Assembly: GCF_048006345.1 (NCBI RefSeq)
Contig: NZ_CP180351.1
Span: 434,001 to 498,000 of the forward strand
Direction: 5' to 3'
DNA: 64,000 bases
Origin: Marivita sp030148515
GTDB lineage: Bacteria; Pseudomonadota; Alphaproteobacteria; Rhodobacterales; Rhodobacteraceae
The translations under genes were made by a program, and so were the position numbers. Within the stretch, counting starts at the first letter, position 1. The number at the start of each line of letters is the position of its first letter. Under the pieces are notes generated by a model. That model worked only from the letters and a program-made list of their open reading frames with translations, made no database searches and was not told where the DNA came from. Positions 16,622 to 25,501 of this stretch are shown piece after piece.

Positions 16622-19171
16622 CTACCCGATCTTGTCGGCCAACGCAAGCTGTGCTGCGGCAAGTCGCGCCACCGGAACCCGGAACGGAGAGCAGCTCACA
16701 TAGTCGAATCCGGCTGCCCGGCAGAAGGCAATTGATTCGGTATGGGCGGCATGTTCGCCGCAGATCGACAGGACCACATTGGGTCGCGCAGCCCGTCCGC
16801 GCACCACGCCAAGCCGCAGCAACTCGCCCACACCCTCGGTATCGAGGATATGAAACGGGTCTTCGCTGAACACGCCCTGCCGGACATATTCCGACATGAA
16901 GCGCCCGGCATCGTCGCGCGACAAACCATAGGTCATCTGTGTGAGGTCGTTGGTGCCGAAGCTCAGGAAATGCGTGTGCTCGGCGATGTCACCCGCCCTC
17001 AGGCAGGCGCGGGGGGTCTCGACCATGACCCCCAGACGATAGGTGAAATCGGCGCTGTTTTCGGTCCGCACAGCCGACGCAACCGCCTCGACCCGGCCAC
17101 GCACGAGTTCCACCTCGCGCTTGGCCGACACCAGCGGGACCATGATCTCGGGCACGATGGTGATGCCTTCGTTGGCCGCCTCGACCGTGGCCTCAAAGAT
17201 GGCACGGGCCTGCATGTCATAGATCTCGGGCACCGAGATCCCCAGTCGGACACCGCGCATGCCCAGCATCGGGTTGTATTCCGCAAGGCTGTCGATCCGA
17301 CGCGTCACGTCGCTCACCGGAATGTCCAGCGCTTCGGCCAGCTCGCGTTGTCCGGCGCGGCTGGTGGGCAGGAATTCGTGCAGCGGGGGGTCAAACAGGC
17401 GAATGCACACCGGGTGACCCTGCATGATGCGGAAAAGTTCAAGGAAATCCGCCCGTTGCATCGGCAGCACCAGTTCCAGCGCCGCCTGACGGTCCTGCGG
17501 GTTCTGCGCAAAGATCATCTCGCGCATCGGGGTCAGGCGTTCCGCCTCGAAGAACATGTGTTCGGTCCGGCAAAGGCCAATCCCCTGCGCGCGGAAATGC
17601 AGCGCGGTCTTGGCATCCGCTGGTGTGTCGGCGTTGGCGCGCACACCAATGTCGCGTTCGGCATCGGCCCAGCTCATGAAGGTGCGGAAGGTCTCGTCCA
17701 GCGTCGCTTCGATCATCTGAACTGACCCGGCCAGCACCTGCCCGTTGGTGCCGTCCACTGTGATCTCGTCCCCTTCGCGCAGAACCCGGCCATCGGTGGC
17801 CACCAACTGCTTGCGCTTGACGTGGAACCGCAGACTGGCGGCGCCCACGACACAGGGAAGGCCCAAGCCCCGCCCGATCACCGCTGCGTGGCTGGTCATA
17901 CCGCCCCGTTCGGTCAGCACCGCGCAGGCCACATGCATGCCGCGAATGTCCTCGGGGCTCGTTTCGCGCCGCACCAGCACACAGGGCTCGCCGCGTGCCG
18001 CACCGGCTTGCGCCGCTTCCGACGAAAACACGATCTTGCCGGTCGCAGCCCCCGGACTGGCAGCAATGCCCGACCCCAGAATGTCGCGCTTTGCGGTTGC
18101 GGCCACCTGACGGTGCAGCAGTTCGGACAAGGCACGCGGCTCAATGCGCATCACCGCTTCCTGCTTGGTGATGATCCCGTCCTCGGCCAGCCGCACCACG
18201 ATCCGCAACGCCGCCCGCGCGCTGCGTTCCACGCGCACACCGTCCAGAATGTGCAGATTGCCGTTCTCGATGGTGAACTCGATCTGCATCTCTTCGCGCA
18301 GCCGCGCCCGCATCAGCGCCGCATGTTCCTTGAGTGCGGCAAACGCCTCTGGTGCCAGTTCCTCAAGCGATGGCCCGCGCGGGTCTTTCTCAAGGAAAAT
18401 CGACGCCGCCCCGCCATCCAGCGCCTCGCGCCCCTGACTCTGGCTCAGATACCGGCCCGTGACCTGTGGCAGACCGGTGAACGAGTTGACCAGTTGCAGC
18501 ACACCTGATCCACATTCTCCGCTGCCCAGACCCAGCGCCATTTCCTGCACGACAAGGCCCAGCCCCGCATCCACCGGAGCACCCTTGGCCTGACGCAAAA
18601 GCCGCGCCGTCGTGCCTTCCCAGGCCCGCGCCATCGACCGCAGGATTTCGGCAAGCTGCACCGCAGGGTCCTGCGGAAACGGCTCTTCCGCCTCTTCCTC
18701 GTAGATCTGCAGCGCCTCAGTCAGCGCATCATGGCCTTCGCCTTCTATCTCGTCGAACGCTTCGGCATCAAGCCGCGCCACGTCGATCGCGTAATTCATC
18801 ACGAAGCGCAGGTAGATTTCAGTCGCGGCGGGTGTCCCGATCTGGTCACACAGATCGACGTATCGTGCATCGTTCATCCCGATATTGAGCACCGCGCCGG
18901 GGCCACCCCAATCCGGGTCTTCCGAGGACGGACGCACGCAAAGCAGGGCGTTGGGGTCAAATTCCGACAAGATTCCCGACACATCCGGGCGATAGCCCGA
19001 CGCGATCTGATGCACTGACGCAAAAGACAGCGCCACGGTGCGCGGCACTGGCAGATCCAGCCGCACAAGCCGCTGCAAACACTTGGCCCGCCCGCCATGG
19101 GTTGGCGTGGACATGGGCGATGTGGGTGTGATCAGCGTCACATCGGGGTTGTCAGGACTTGGTTTCTGCAC
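16622..19171 (-). CDS. PPDK-like PEP-utilising protein with altered motifs
   Basis: The GTG at 19171 has AGAGGTG 8 bases upstream, whereas an ATG 30 bases earlier has none; this gives 849 aa. The order is a divergent nucleotide-binding domain, then the phosphohistidine domain (TERGGMTSHAA, His about 428), then a PEP-binding TIM barrel (GIGLCRTEHMFF, RLFDPPLHEFLP, FGTNDLTQMTYG). Pyruvate phosphate dikinase interconverts pyruvate, ATP and phosphate with PEP, AMP and diphosphate. Two signatures differ: GGKGANL near the N terminus is GGRAKCL, and CGEHGGDP near the C terminus is CGEHAAHT, though the Cys remains. It starts 74 bp after glyS as the last gene of that operon. It may be a diverged PPDK with another role. 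Confidence 0.75.
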   Translation of the reverse strand: MQKPSPDNPDVTLITPTSPMSTPTHGGRAKCLQRLVRLDLPVPRTVALSFASVHQIASGYRPDVSGILSEFDPNALLCVRPSSEDPDWGGPGAVLNIGMNDARYVDLCDQIGTPAATEIYLRFVMNYAIDVARLDAEAFDEIEGEGHDALTEALQIYEEEAEEPFPQDPAVQLAEILRSMARAWEGTTARLLRQAKGAPVDAGLGLVVQEMALGLGSGECGSGVLQLVNSFTGLPQVTGRYLSQSQGREALDGGAASIFLEKDPRGPSLEELAPEAFAALKEHAALMRARLREEMQIEFTIENGNLHILDGVRVERSARAALRIVVRLAEDGIITKQEAVMRIEPRALSELLHRQVAATAKRDILGSGIAASPGAATGKIVFSSEAAQAGAARGEPCVLVRRETSPEDIRGMHVACAVLTERGGMTSHAAVIGRGLGLPCVVGAASLRFHVKRKQLVATDGRVLREGDEITVDGTNGQVLAGSVQMIEATLDETFRTFMSWADAERDIGVRANADTPADAKTALHFRAQGIGLCRTEHMFFEAERLTPMREMIFAQNPQDRQAALELVLPMQRADFLELFRIMQGHPVCIRLFDPPLHEFLPTSRAGQRELAEALDIPVSDVTRRIDSLAEYNPMLGMRGVRLGISVPEIYDMQARAIFEATVEAANEGITIVPEIMVPLVSAKREVELVRGRVEAVASAVRTENSADFTYRLGVMVETPRACLRAGDIAEHTHFLSFGTNDLTQMTYGLSRDDAGRFMSEYVRQGVFSEDPFHILDTEGVGELLRLGVVRGRAARPNVVLSICGEHAAHTESIAFCRAAGFDYVSCSPFRVPVARLAAAQLALADKIG

Positions 19172-19245
19172 CGCAGCACCTCTTGAATGTGCACGCAGCA
19201 TACGAAGGATCGTAGGGCTGACAAGTAAAGTTTACACTCTTCTTG

Positions 19246-21465
19246 TCAGCCTTCTATTCGGGTCAGGTCTGCCACCTGCAAACAGGTGCTGCGGATCGTG
19301 CTGAGAAGGTTCAAACGGTTGCGCCGCAGAACCTCGCTGTCCGCGTTCACCTGCACCGCCTCGAAAAACGCATCCACCGGACCGCGCAGATCGGCCATCG
19401 CCGCCATGGCCGCACTGAAATCCTGCTCTTTCATTGCCGGGGCGATCTTGGCTTCCGCCTGCGCCAGCGCGTCGAACAGCGCTTTTTCGGTGGGGTCTTC
19501 GGCAAATTTCGGATCGGCCCCGAACGAGTATTCCACCCCGTCCTTGTCCTCGGCCTGCGTCAGGATGTTGTTGGCGCGCTTGAACCCCTGAACAAGGTTT
19601 TCCCCGTCCTCGGTGTCCAACACCGCCTGCAACGCCTTGGCCCGCTTGACCAAAAGCGCGAGGTCATCATTGCCGGGCATCGAGACACACGCGTCGATCA
19701 CGTCATGCCGCACGCCCTGATCGCGCAGGTACACCTTGAGCCGGTCGTGGAAGAAGGACAGCAGATCCACCGATTTGTCGGGAACCGCCCCGTTCATTGC
19801 ATCCAGCCCCTCGGTTGCGCCATCGCGCTCCGCCTTCAGCGTGCGATAGGCCGCGCCGAACACACCATGCGCTGCGATTTCGCGGATCAGATCATCCACG
19901 TCTGTCTCGCTGACTTCGTCGATGAGGTGGCCTTTGTGACGGACAAGCTGCAGGTCGATGAATTGGTCGAGCGGCAGGCTCAACCCATTCTCTAGCACCA
20001 ACCGGATCACACCCAACGCCGCACGGCGCAGCGCAAACGGGTCTTTCGACCCGGTAGGTTTCTCGTCAATCGCCCAGAACCCGGTCAGCGTGTCGATCTT
20101 GTCGGCCAGCGCCACGGTGACGGAAACAGCAGCCGAGGGCACATCATCCGACGGACCCAGCGGCGAATAATGCTCCTGACAGGCCGCGCCAACCTCGGGC
20201 GGCAAACCTGCGGCATCGCTGTAATAGCGCCCCATAAGCCCCTGAAGTTCTGGGAATTCGTACACCATCTCCGACGCCAGATCGGCCTTCGCGAGACGCG
20301 CTGCCTGCGCCGCGAGGTCTGCATCCGCGCCCACCATTGGCGCAAGCTCGCGTGCCAACGCGGCGATCCGCTCGATCCGGTCGCGCTGCGATCCCAGCTT
20401 GTTGTGGAACGTCACGTTCGACAGGCTGTCCGTCCATGCCGTGAGACCCTCGGACTTGGCCACGCGCAGATCGTTCTCCCAAAAGAACTTCGCATCCGAC
20501 AGACGCGCCGACAGAACCTTCTGGTTCCCCGCGAGGATCGTCGCGCCGTGGTCTGCGGTTTCCCGGTTCGCCACGGTGATGAACCGCTCGATCCGCCCCG
20601 TCTTGGGGTTCTTCACGGAAAAGAACTTCTGATGTTCCTTCATCGAGGTCTGAAGCACCTCCGGCGGCAGGCCAAGGAAATCCTCTCCGATCTGACCCAT
20701 AAGCACGACCGGCCATTCCACCAGCCCCGCCACCTCGGCCAAAAGCCCCTTGTCCTCAACCACCTCAAGCCCGCTTGCAAAGGCCTGATTGGTCGCGTCC
20801 TGCCAGATCGCCTCGGCCCGCTCGGCGGCATCCAGCACCACATGCGCGCGCTTCAGCTTGGCCTCGTAATCATCAAAACCCGTCACATCGAACGCGCCGG
20901 GAGCCATGAACCGGTGGCCTTCGGTGGTGCGGCCAGACACGATCCCGTCCACATCAAGCGGCACAACCTCGGACCCATCCTCGCGCGTCAGCAGGCAGAC
21001 GATCCGATGCAACGGACGCACCCAGCGCAGGCTGCCTGCACCCCAACGCATCGACTTCGGCCAGGGGAAATTGCGGATCGTGTCCTCCAGCACCTCAGCC
21101 ACGATCTCGGCGGCAGGGCGGCCCGGCTTTTCGATCACCGCATAGAACACGCGGCCCTTTTTTTCGTCCCGTTCGATCAATTGGTCCCGCGTCACGCCAG
21201 CGCCGCGCAGAAAGCCCTCGATCGCCTGTTCCGGCGCGTCCGTGCGTGGACCCTTGCGCTCTTCCTTCACATCCGGCGACCGTTCGGTCAGCCCGTCCAC
21301 CCGCAACGCCAGACGGCGCGGCGTGGCATAGGCTGCGGCCCCGGCATAGGTCAGACCCGCCTCGACCAGACCATTGGTCACGCGCGACTTCAGGTCGTCA
21401 GCAGCCTTGGCCTGCATCCGCGCCGGGATTTCCTCGGAAAAAAGCTCGATCAGAAGGTCGGGCAT
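19246..21465 (-). CDS. glyS: Glycyl-tRNA synthetase beta subunit
   Basis: A 739-aa subunit of the bacterial alpha2beta2 GlyRS, needed for tRNA binding. The start is at MPDLLIELFSEEIPARM (ATG 21465), 7 bases after GGAGG; ten extra upstream residues are dropped. Typical segments are LVRHKGHLIDEVSETDVDD and YYSDAAGLPPEVGAACQEHY, and the HD-like part and anticodon-binding C terminus follow (GFKRANNIL). Its ATG overlaps the TGA of the preceding gene as TGATG, which indicates translational coupling. Operon order: glyQ, fkbM-like, DUF6446-like, glyS, PPDK-like. Confidence 0.97.
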   Translation of the reverse strand: MPDLLIELFSEEIPARMQAKAADDLKSRVTNGLVEAGLTYAGAAAYATPRRLALRVDGLTERSPDVKEERKGPRTDAPEQAIEGFLRGAGVTRDQLIERDEKKGRVFYAVIEKPGRPAAEIVAEVLEDTIRNFPWPKSMRWGAGSLRWVRPLHRIVCLLTREDGSEVVPLDVDGIVSGRTTEGHRFMAPGAFDVTGFDDYEAKLKRAHVVLDAAERAEAIWQDATNQAFASGLEVVEDKGLLAEVAGLVEWPVVLMGQIGEDFLGLPPEVLQTSMKEHQKFFSVKNPKTGRIERFITVANRETADHGATILAGNQKVLSARLSDAKFFWENDLRVAKSEGLTAWTDSLSNVTFHNKLGSQRDRIERIAALARELAPMVGADADLAAQAARLAKADLASEMVYEFPELQGLMGRYYSDAAGLPPEVGAACQEHYSPLGPSDDVPSAAVSVTVALADKIDTLTGFWAIDEKPTGSKDPFALRRAALGVIRLVLENGLSLPLDQFIDLQLVRHKGHLIDEVSETDVDDLIREIAAHGVFGAAYRTLKAERDGATEGLDAMNGAVPDKSVDLLSFFHDRLKVYLRDQGVRHDVIDACVSMPGNDDLALLVKRAKALQAVLDTEDGENLVQGFKRANNILTQAEDKDGVEYSFGADPKFAEDPTEKALFDALAQAEAKIAPAMKEQDFSAAMAAMADLRGPVDAFFEAVQVNADSEVLRRNRLNLLSTIRSTCLQVADLTRIEG

Positions 21466-21992
21466 CAATTGCCTCCGTTGTCGCGTTCCGGGCAATCGTC
21501 GCCCAAGGGGCTGCCATCATAGGCCTTGTCCCCGCAATCATTGATTTCGTGCCAGATATAGCCGCGTCCGTCTTCGGTCACCGCGACCACCCGGTCGATC
21601 CCGAATTCGCGGTTGCGCTGGCTGGTGAAGACCTGCGCGCGGCCCATGGCGATGTCTTCGCCAATCGCATCGGCATCAAAGCAGTCGAACCAGCCCGGCG
21701 CGTTGCGCGGAGCCGCGCCCACATATTGTTCGTAGGTCGATGTCAGCGTCGACAGCGGCGTCTGCGTCGTGAAGCATGCTCTGAACCTGATGGGCGAGCT
21801 TTCGGCGTCAATCGCCTGAAAATCCTCGTAAAGGATCGTTTCTTTGCGTCCATCCAATGTGGTCAACTGCACATCGTCAACGCCGTTCGGGGTCACCGTC
21901 TCGTAATAGGCGTACACCTGCAGGTAATACATCGCCACGCCTGCAATCAGCGCGCTGACGACAATGACGATGGTCAGGATCTTGCCGGTCAT
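21465..21992 (-). CDS. Membrane-anchored DUF6446-like protein
   Basis: A 175-aa protein with one N-terminal membrane segment (ILTIVIVVSALIAGVAMYYL, residues 4-23) and an extracytoplasmic domain with four cysteines (RACF, GWFDCFDA, NDCGDKA, GDDCPERD) that could pair. The same gene position, between glyQ and glyS, is typical for DUF6446 proteins of Rhodobacteraceae; this assignment is from memory of the context and length. No function is known. It is coupled to glyS by a TGATG overlap and follows the methyltransferase by 3 bp. Confidence 0.7.
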   Translation of the reverse strand: MTGKILTIVIVVSALIAGVAMYYLQVYAYYETVTPNGVDDVQLTTLDGRKETILYEDFQAIDAESSPIRFRACFTTQTPLSTLTSTYEQYVGAAPRNAPGWFDCFDADAIGEDIAMGRAQVFTSQRNREFGIDRVVAVTEDGRGYIWHEINDCGDKAYDGSPLGDDCPERDNGGN

Positions 21993-21995
21993 TGC

Positions 21996-22697
21996 CTATT
22001 TCCAATCCATGTTCACGCGGGGCCGCGTCATCTGCGCCGCCCGATCCCGCAGCGCGTCAGTGCGCGCCAGAAGGTCGGGAATGCGGCTCTCGTGTGTTTC
22101 AACAAAAAGGTGCCCGATCCGGGTTCTGACCGGATGGTCAAAAAGCGCTTCCAGAAGCGGCACCTCGGCCCCTTCGATGTCCATCTTGATCACCGCAATC
22201 TCACCCTCCAACCCCTCCAGAAAGGCAGGAAAGCCGATCACTTTCACATCCACAGCGCTGGCCGTGTCGATATTGCGCTTCTGCGCCATGAGCGACGACG
22301 ACTGCGACTGCTCCACCGGGTCGGCATCAAACGACGCCGTGCGATAGAGCGGAAAGGTCCCGTCCTCGGTCCCCGCCGCGGCCTCGATCACCTCGACATT
22401 CGGAACGTCCGCCAGCCGCGTGCGCAGTTCCGCTGCCGTCCACGGGTCCGGCTCAAACGCATAGACCTTGGCGGCATGCGCCGCCATCGTTCGCGTGTGC
22501 TGGCCCAGATTGGCCCCAAGGTCGATGCAGATCTTGCCTGCCGCGCCTGCCAAAGCTTCCCGAAACTCTGCCTCTGCCGCAGGCGCATAAAGCTTGCGCA
22601 GCTTGCGGCGATATTTCAGCCCAAGCTCCCCCGGCAAGTGTTGCATCAGGCCATATTTGGCCCGCCGCAGCGGCGTATTTCGGTTGGCGGATGCCAT
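21996..22697 (-). CDS. FkbM-family SAM-dependent methyltransferase
   Basis: A 233-aa protein starting at MASANRNTPLRRAKYG (ATG 22697), whose ATG overlaps the glyQ TGA as TGATG. SAM-binding motif I is CIDLGANLGQHTRTMA, motif II is YAFEPDP, and the FkbM signature IKMDIEGAEVPLLEAL is clear. FkbM-type enzymes usually O-methylate sugars or small molecules, but the substrate here is unknown. Its tight insertion in the glycyl-tRNA synthetase operon is peculiar to this lineage and does not by itself show a role in tRNA charging. Confidence 0.88.
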   Translation of the reverse strand: MASANRNTPLRRAKYGLMQHLPGELGLKYRRKLRKLYAPAAEAEFREALAGAAGKICIDLGANLGQHTRTMAAHAAKVYAFEPDPWTAAELRTRLADVPNVEVIEAAAGTEDGTFPLYRTASFDADPVEQSQSSSLMAQKRNIDTASAVDVKVIGFPAFLEGLEGEIAVIKMDIEGAEVPLLEALFDHPVRTRIGHLFVETHESRIPDLLARTDALRDRAAQMTRPRVNMDWK

Positions 22698-23626
22698 CAG
22701 GCCGCATACCCCCCGGCGTCCGTCATCACGAACGCATCCGCACAGCGTTTCGCCAGCGCGCGCACCCGGCCGATATAGCTTTGCCGTTCCGTGACCGAAA
22801 TCACACCGCGCGCATCGAGCAGGTTGAAGATGTGGCTGGCCTTGATGCACTGGTCATAGGCGGGATGTGCCATGATGATGCGCTTGCCGGTCTTGGGATC
22901 ATCCGCGTCCTGATCCAGTATCCGCGCACATTCCGCCTCGGCCTCTTCAAAGTGGCGCAGCAGCACATCCGTGTCCGCCACGTCAAAGTTCCAGCGCGAA
23001 TACTCCTGCTCGGTCTGGCGGAACACGTCGCCATAAGACAGCGCGATGGGCGTTTGCGGGTCGTTGTAGGGCATATCCATCACGTGGTCGATGCCCAGCA
23101 CATACATCGCCAGACGCTCGAGCCCGTAGGTCAACTCGCCCGACACCGGGTGACAGTCATGCCCGCCAACCTGTTGAAAATAAGTAAATTGCGACACTTC
23201 CATGCCGTCGCACCAGACTTCCCAGCCCAGACCCCACGCGCCCAGAGTCGGGCTTTCCCAATCGTCCTCGACAAACCGGATATCATGCAGCGCCATGTCG
23301 ATCCCGATGGCCCGCAGCGACCCAAGATAAAGCTCCTGCAGATCGGGCGGCGACGGTTTGATCAGCACCTGGTACTGGTAATAATGCTGCAACCGGTTCG
23401 GGTTTTCGCCATAGCGCCCATCGGTCGGGCGGCGCGACGGCTGGACATAGGCCGCCGCCCACGGCTTCGATCCAAGCGACCGCAGCGTGGTGGCAGGGTG
23501 AAACGTTCCGGCACCGACTTCCATGTCATAAGGCTGCATCACGGCACAGCCCTGGCTGGCCCAATAGGACTGCAGACGCAGGATGATCTCCTGAAAACTG
23601 CGCGGCTTTGTGATGGTCTGGTCCAT
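22697..23626 (-). CDS. glyQ: Glycyl-tRNA synthetase alpha subunit
   Basis: A 309-aa class II catalytic subunit that activates glycine. Diagnostic segments are SFQEIILRLQSYWASQGC at the N terminus, GAGTFHPATTLRSLG, AYVQPSRRPTDGRYGENPNR (motif 2 region), YQYQVLIKPSP, GWEVWCDGMEVSQFTYFQQ and TYGLERLAMYV. It is the first gene of the five-gene leftward operon. A 153-bp gap separates it from the divergent pseudoprotease gene. Confidence 0.98.
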   Translation of the reverse strand: MDQTITKPRSFQEIILRLQSYWASQGCAVMQPYDMEVGAGTFHPATTLRSLGSKPWAAAYVQPSRRPTDGRYGENPNRLQHYYQYQVLIKPSPPDLQELYLGSLRAIGIDMALHDIRFVEDDWESPTLGAWGLGWEVWCDGMEVSQFTYFQQVGGHDCHPVSGELTYGLERLAMYVLGIDHVMDMPYNDPQTPIALSYGDVFRQTEQEYSRWNFDVADTDVLLRHFEEAEAECARILDQDADDPKTGKRIIMAHPAYDQCIKASHIFNLLDARGVISVTERQSYIGRVRALAKRCADAFVMTDAGGYAA

Positions 23627-23779
23627 GGCGATGTCACCCCGGTTTGCACTCGCGCCTGATTAGGCGGATGGGGCAGGCGGGTCAATTGCGTGCGAGGCTC
23701 TAATTTTCGCGTTCCAGTGGCGTCGCAATCTTGTTAGAGCATGGAGTTGAATGACATTTTTCGGGCAGGTGGCAAGAGA

Positions 23780-25501
23780 ATGGTGCGCAAATTTTTGTTT
23801 TCGGTGATCGCGACCCTGATGATGTGGGGCCAGACGGCTTTGGCACAGGACAGTGTTTACGTTCAGATCGAAGCACAGCCCAGCCTCTCCGTCACCGAAG
23901 ACCGCTTGCGGGATTATGCCTCCGTCCTTCCCGATGTGAACGGATTCGACCTGGGACGCGGCTGGTATGGCATCGCCCTTGGGCCGTACCCGCGCAACGA
24001 AGCCGAAAACGTGCTGCGCAGCCTGCGCGCGCAACGGCTTATTCCCAGCGACAGCTATCTCGAAGGGCCAGAGCGCTATGGCCAGCGGATTTGGCCCATT
24101 GGCGCGGGCCCTGCCTCCTTGCCCCCGATCACAGCGCCCGAGATTGCCGTTGCCCCTGAACCCGAACCGCAAGCCACCGACGAAACCCCGCGCGAGGCGC
24201 GCGAGTCCGAGGCGCTGCTGAGCCGCCAAGAGCGCGAAGCGCTTCAGATCGCCCTGCAATGGGCAGGCTACTACAATTCGGCCATCGACGGCGCGTTTGG
24301 CCGCGGCACGCGGTCCTCCATGGCCGCTTGGCAGGCCGATAACGGGTTTGAGGCGACGGGCATCCTCACCACGGCGCAGCGTGCCGAACTGTTCCGCCAG
24401 TACAACGCCGTTCTCGAAGGCATGGACATCACCTCCGTGCGCGACACCCGCGCTGGCATTGCGATCGACCTGCCGCTCGGTGCTGTCGCCTTCAGCCGCT
24501 ACGACAGCCCGTTTGCGCATTTCGATGCAACCGGAACCGTGGAAGGCGCACGTGTCCTGCTGATCAGCCAACCGGGCGACCGCGACCGTCTGGCCGGCCT
24601 CTATGAGATCATGCAGACGCTCGACATCGTTCCGCTGGACGGCGCGCGGGATCGTAGCGGTGACCGCTTTACCCTGACCGGGCAGGACAGCCGCATCGTC
24701 TCGCACACCGAAGCGCGCCTCGCGGATGGCGCGATCAAGGGATTCACTCTGATCTGGCCCTCAGGTGACGAAGAGCGCCGCAGCCGCATTCTGGCGGCGA
24801 TGCAGTCCAGCTTTGCGCCGATTTCGGGCGTACTGGACCCCGCCGTGATCGCCGAGGACAGCCAAAGCGTGGACTTGGTGGCGGGCCTTGCCATCCGCCA
24901 GCCCAAGCTGACCGCTTCAGGCTTTTTCGTCGACCGTCAGGGCAGGGTGGTCACCACCGACACCGCCGTGGCCAATTGCGGGCGCATCACGCTGAACAGT
25001 GACTACAATGCCGAGGTGATGGCCACCGATCCGGCACTTGGCATCGCTGTCCTGCGCGCAACCCAGCCCTTGGCCCCGAATGACATTGCCCAGTTCCGCG
25101 ACGGCGCACCGCGCCTCCAATCCGAGATCGCCGTGGCGGGCTTTTCCTTTGGTGGCGTTCTGCCCTCGGCTACGATGACCTTCGGACGCCTCTCTGATCT
25201 GCGCGGTCTGAACGGCGAAAACACTCTGACCCGGCTGGCCATCAGCACGCTTGACGGGGATGCGGGTGGCCCTGTGCTTGACGATGGCGGTGCCGTGATC
25301 GGCATGCTGGTGCCGCATGACGCGGGTGGCCGGCAACTGCCGGACGATGTCAACTTTGCCGCCAACAGCGCGGCAGTGCAGCAGGTCTTGTCGCGCGCAG
25401 GTGTCGCGCCGCAGGTCACACCGGGGCTGACCCGGCTTGATCCGGTGGACCTGACCGCCAAAGCCACCGCGATGACCGTTCTGGTCAGCTGTTGGGAGTG
25501 A
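23780..25501 (+). CDS. Secreted SPOR / peptidoglycan-binding protein with inactive trypsin-like domain
   Basis: The start is set at ATG 23780 (AGGTGG 8 bases upstream), giving 573 aa with signal peptide MVRKFLFSVIATLMMWGQTA. A SPOR-like domain (about 25-95) should bind denuded septal peptidoglycan. A PG_binding_1 repeat (about 150-205; ALQWAGYYNSAIDGAFGRGT) follows. Residues about 360-540 match an HtrA/trypsin-like domain, but each triad position is changed. TTDTAV (392-397) stands where TxAHxV carries His, LGIAVL stands where DLAVL carries Asp, and GDAGGP (493-498) has Ala for the catalytic Ser. It is therefore probably a non-catalytic wall-associated scaffold. It overlaps the convergent EamA gene by 17 bp at the 3' end. 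Confidence 0.85.
   Translation: MVRKFLFSVIATLMMWGQTALAQDSVYVQIEAQPSLSVTEDRLRDYASVLPDVNGFDLGRGWYGIALGPYPRNEAENVLRSLRAQRLIPSDSYLEGPERYGQRIWPIGAGPASLPPITAPEIAVAPEPEPQATDETPREARESEALLSRQEREALQIALQWAGYYNSAIDGAFGRGTRSSMAAWQADNGFEATGILTTAQRAELFRQYNAVLEGMDITSVRDTRAGIAIDLPLGAVAFSRYDSPFAHFDATGTVEGARVLLISQPGDRDRLAGLYEIMQTLDIVPLDGARDRSGDRFTLTGQDSRIVSHTEARLADGAIKGFTLIWPSGDEERRSRILAAMQSSFAPISGVLDPAVIAEDSQSVDLVAGLAIRQPKLTASGFFVDRQGRVVTTDTAVANCGRITLNSDYNAEVMATDPALGIAVLRATQPLAPNDIAQFRDGAPRLQSEIAVAGFSFGGVLPSATMTFGRLSDLRGLNGENTLTRLAISTLDGDAGGPVLDDGGAVIGMLVPHDAGGRQLPDDVNFAANSAAVQQVLSRAGVAPQVTPGLTRLDPVDLTAKATAMTVLVSCWE

Noticed and set aside
20170..21522. 450-codon rightward frame opposite glyS
   Set aside because: Shadow of glyS; Arg/His/Pro-rich and without a start signal.
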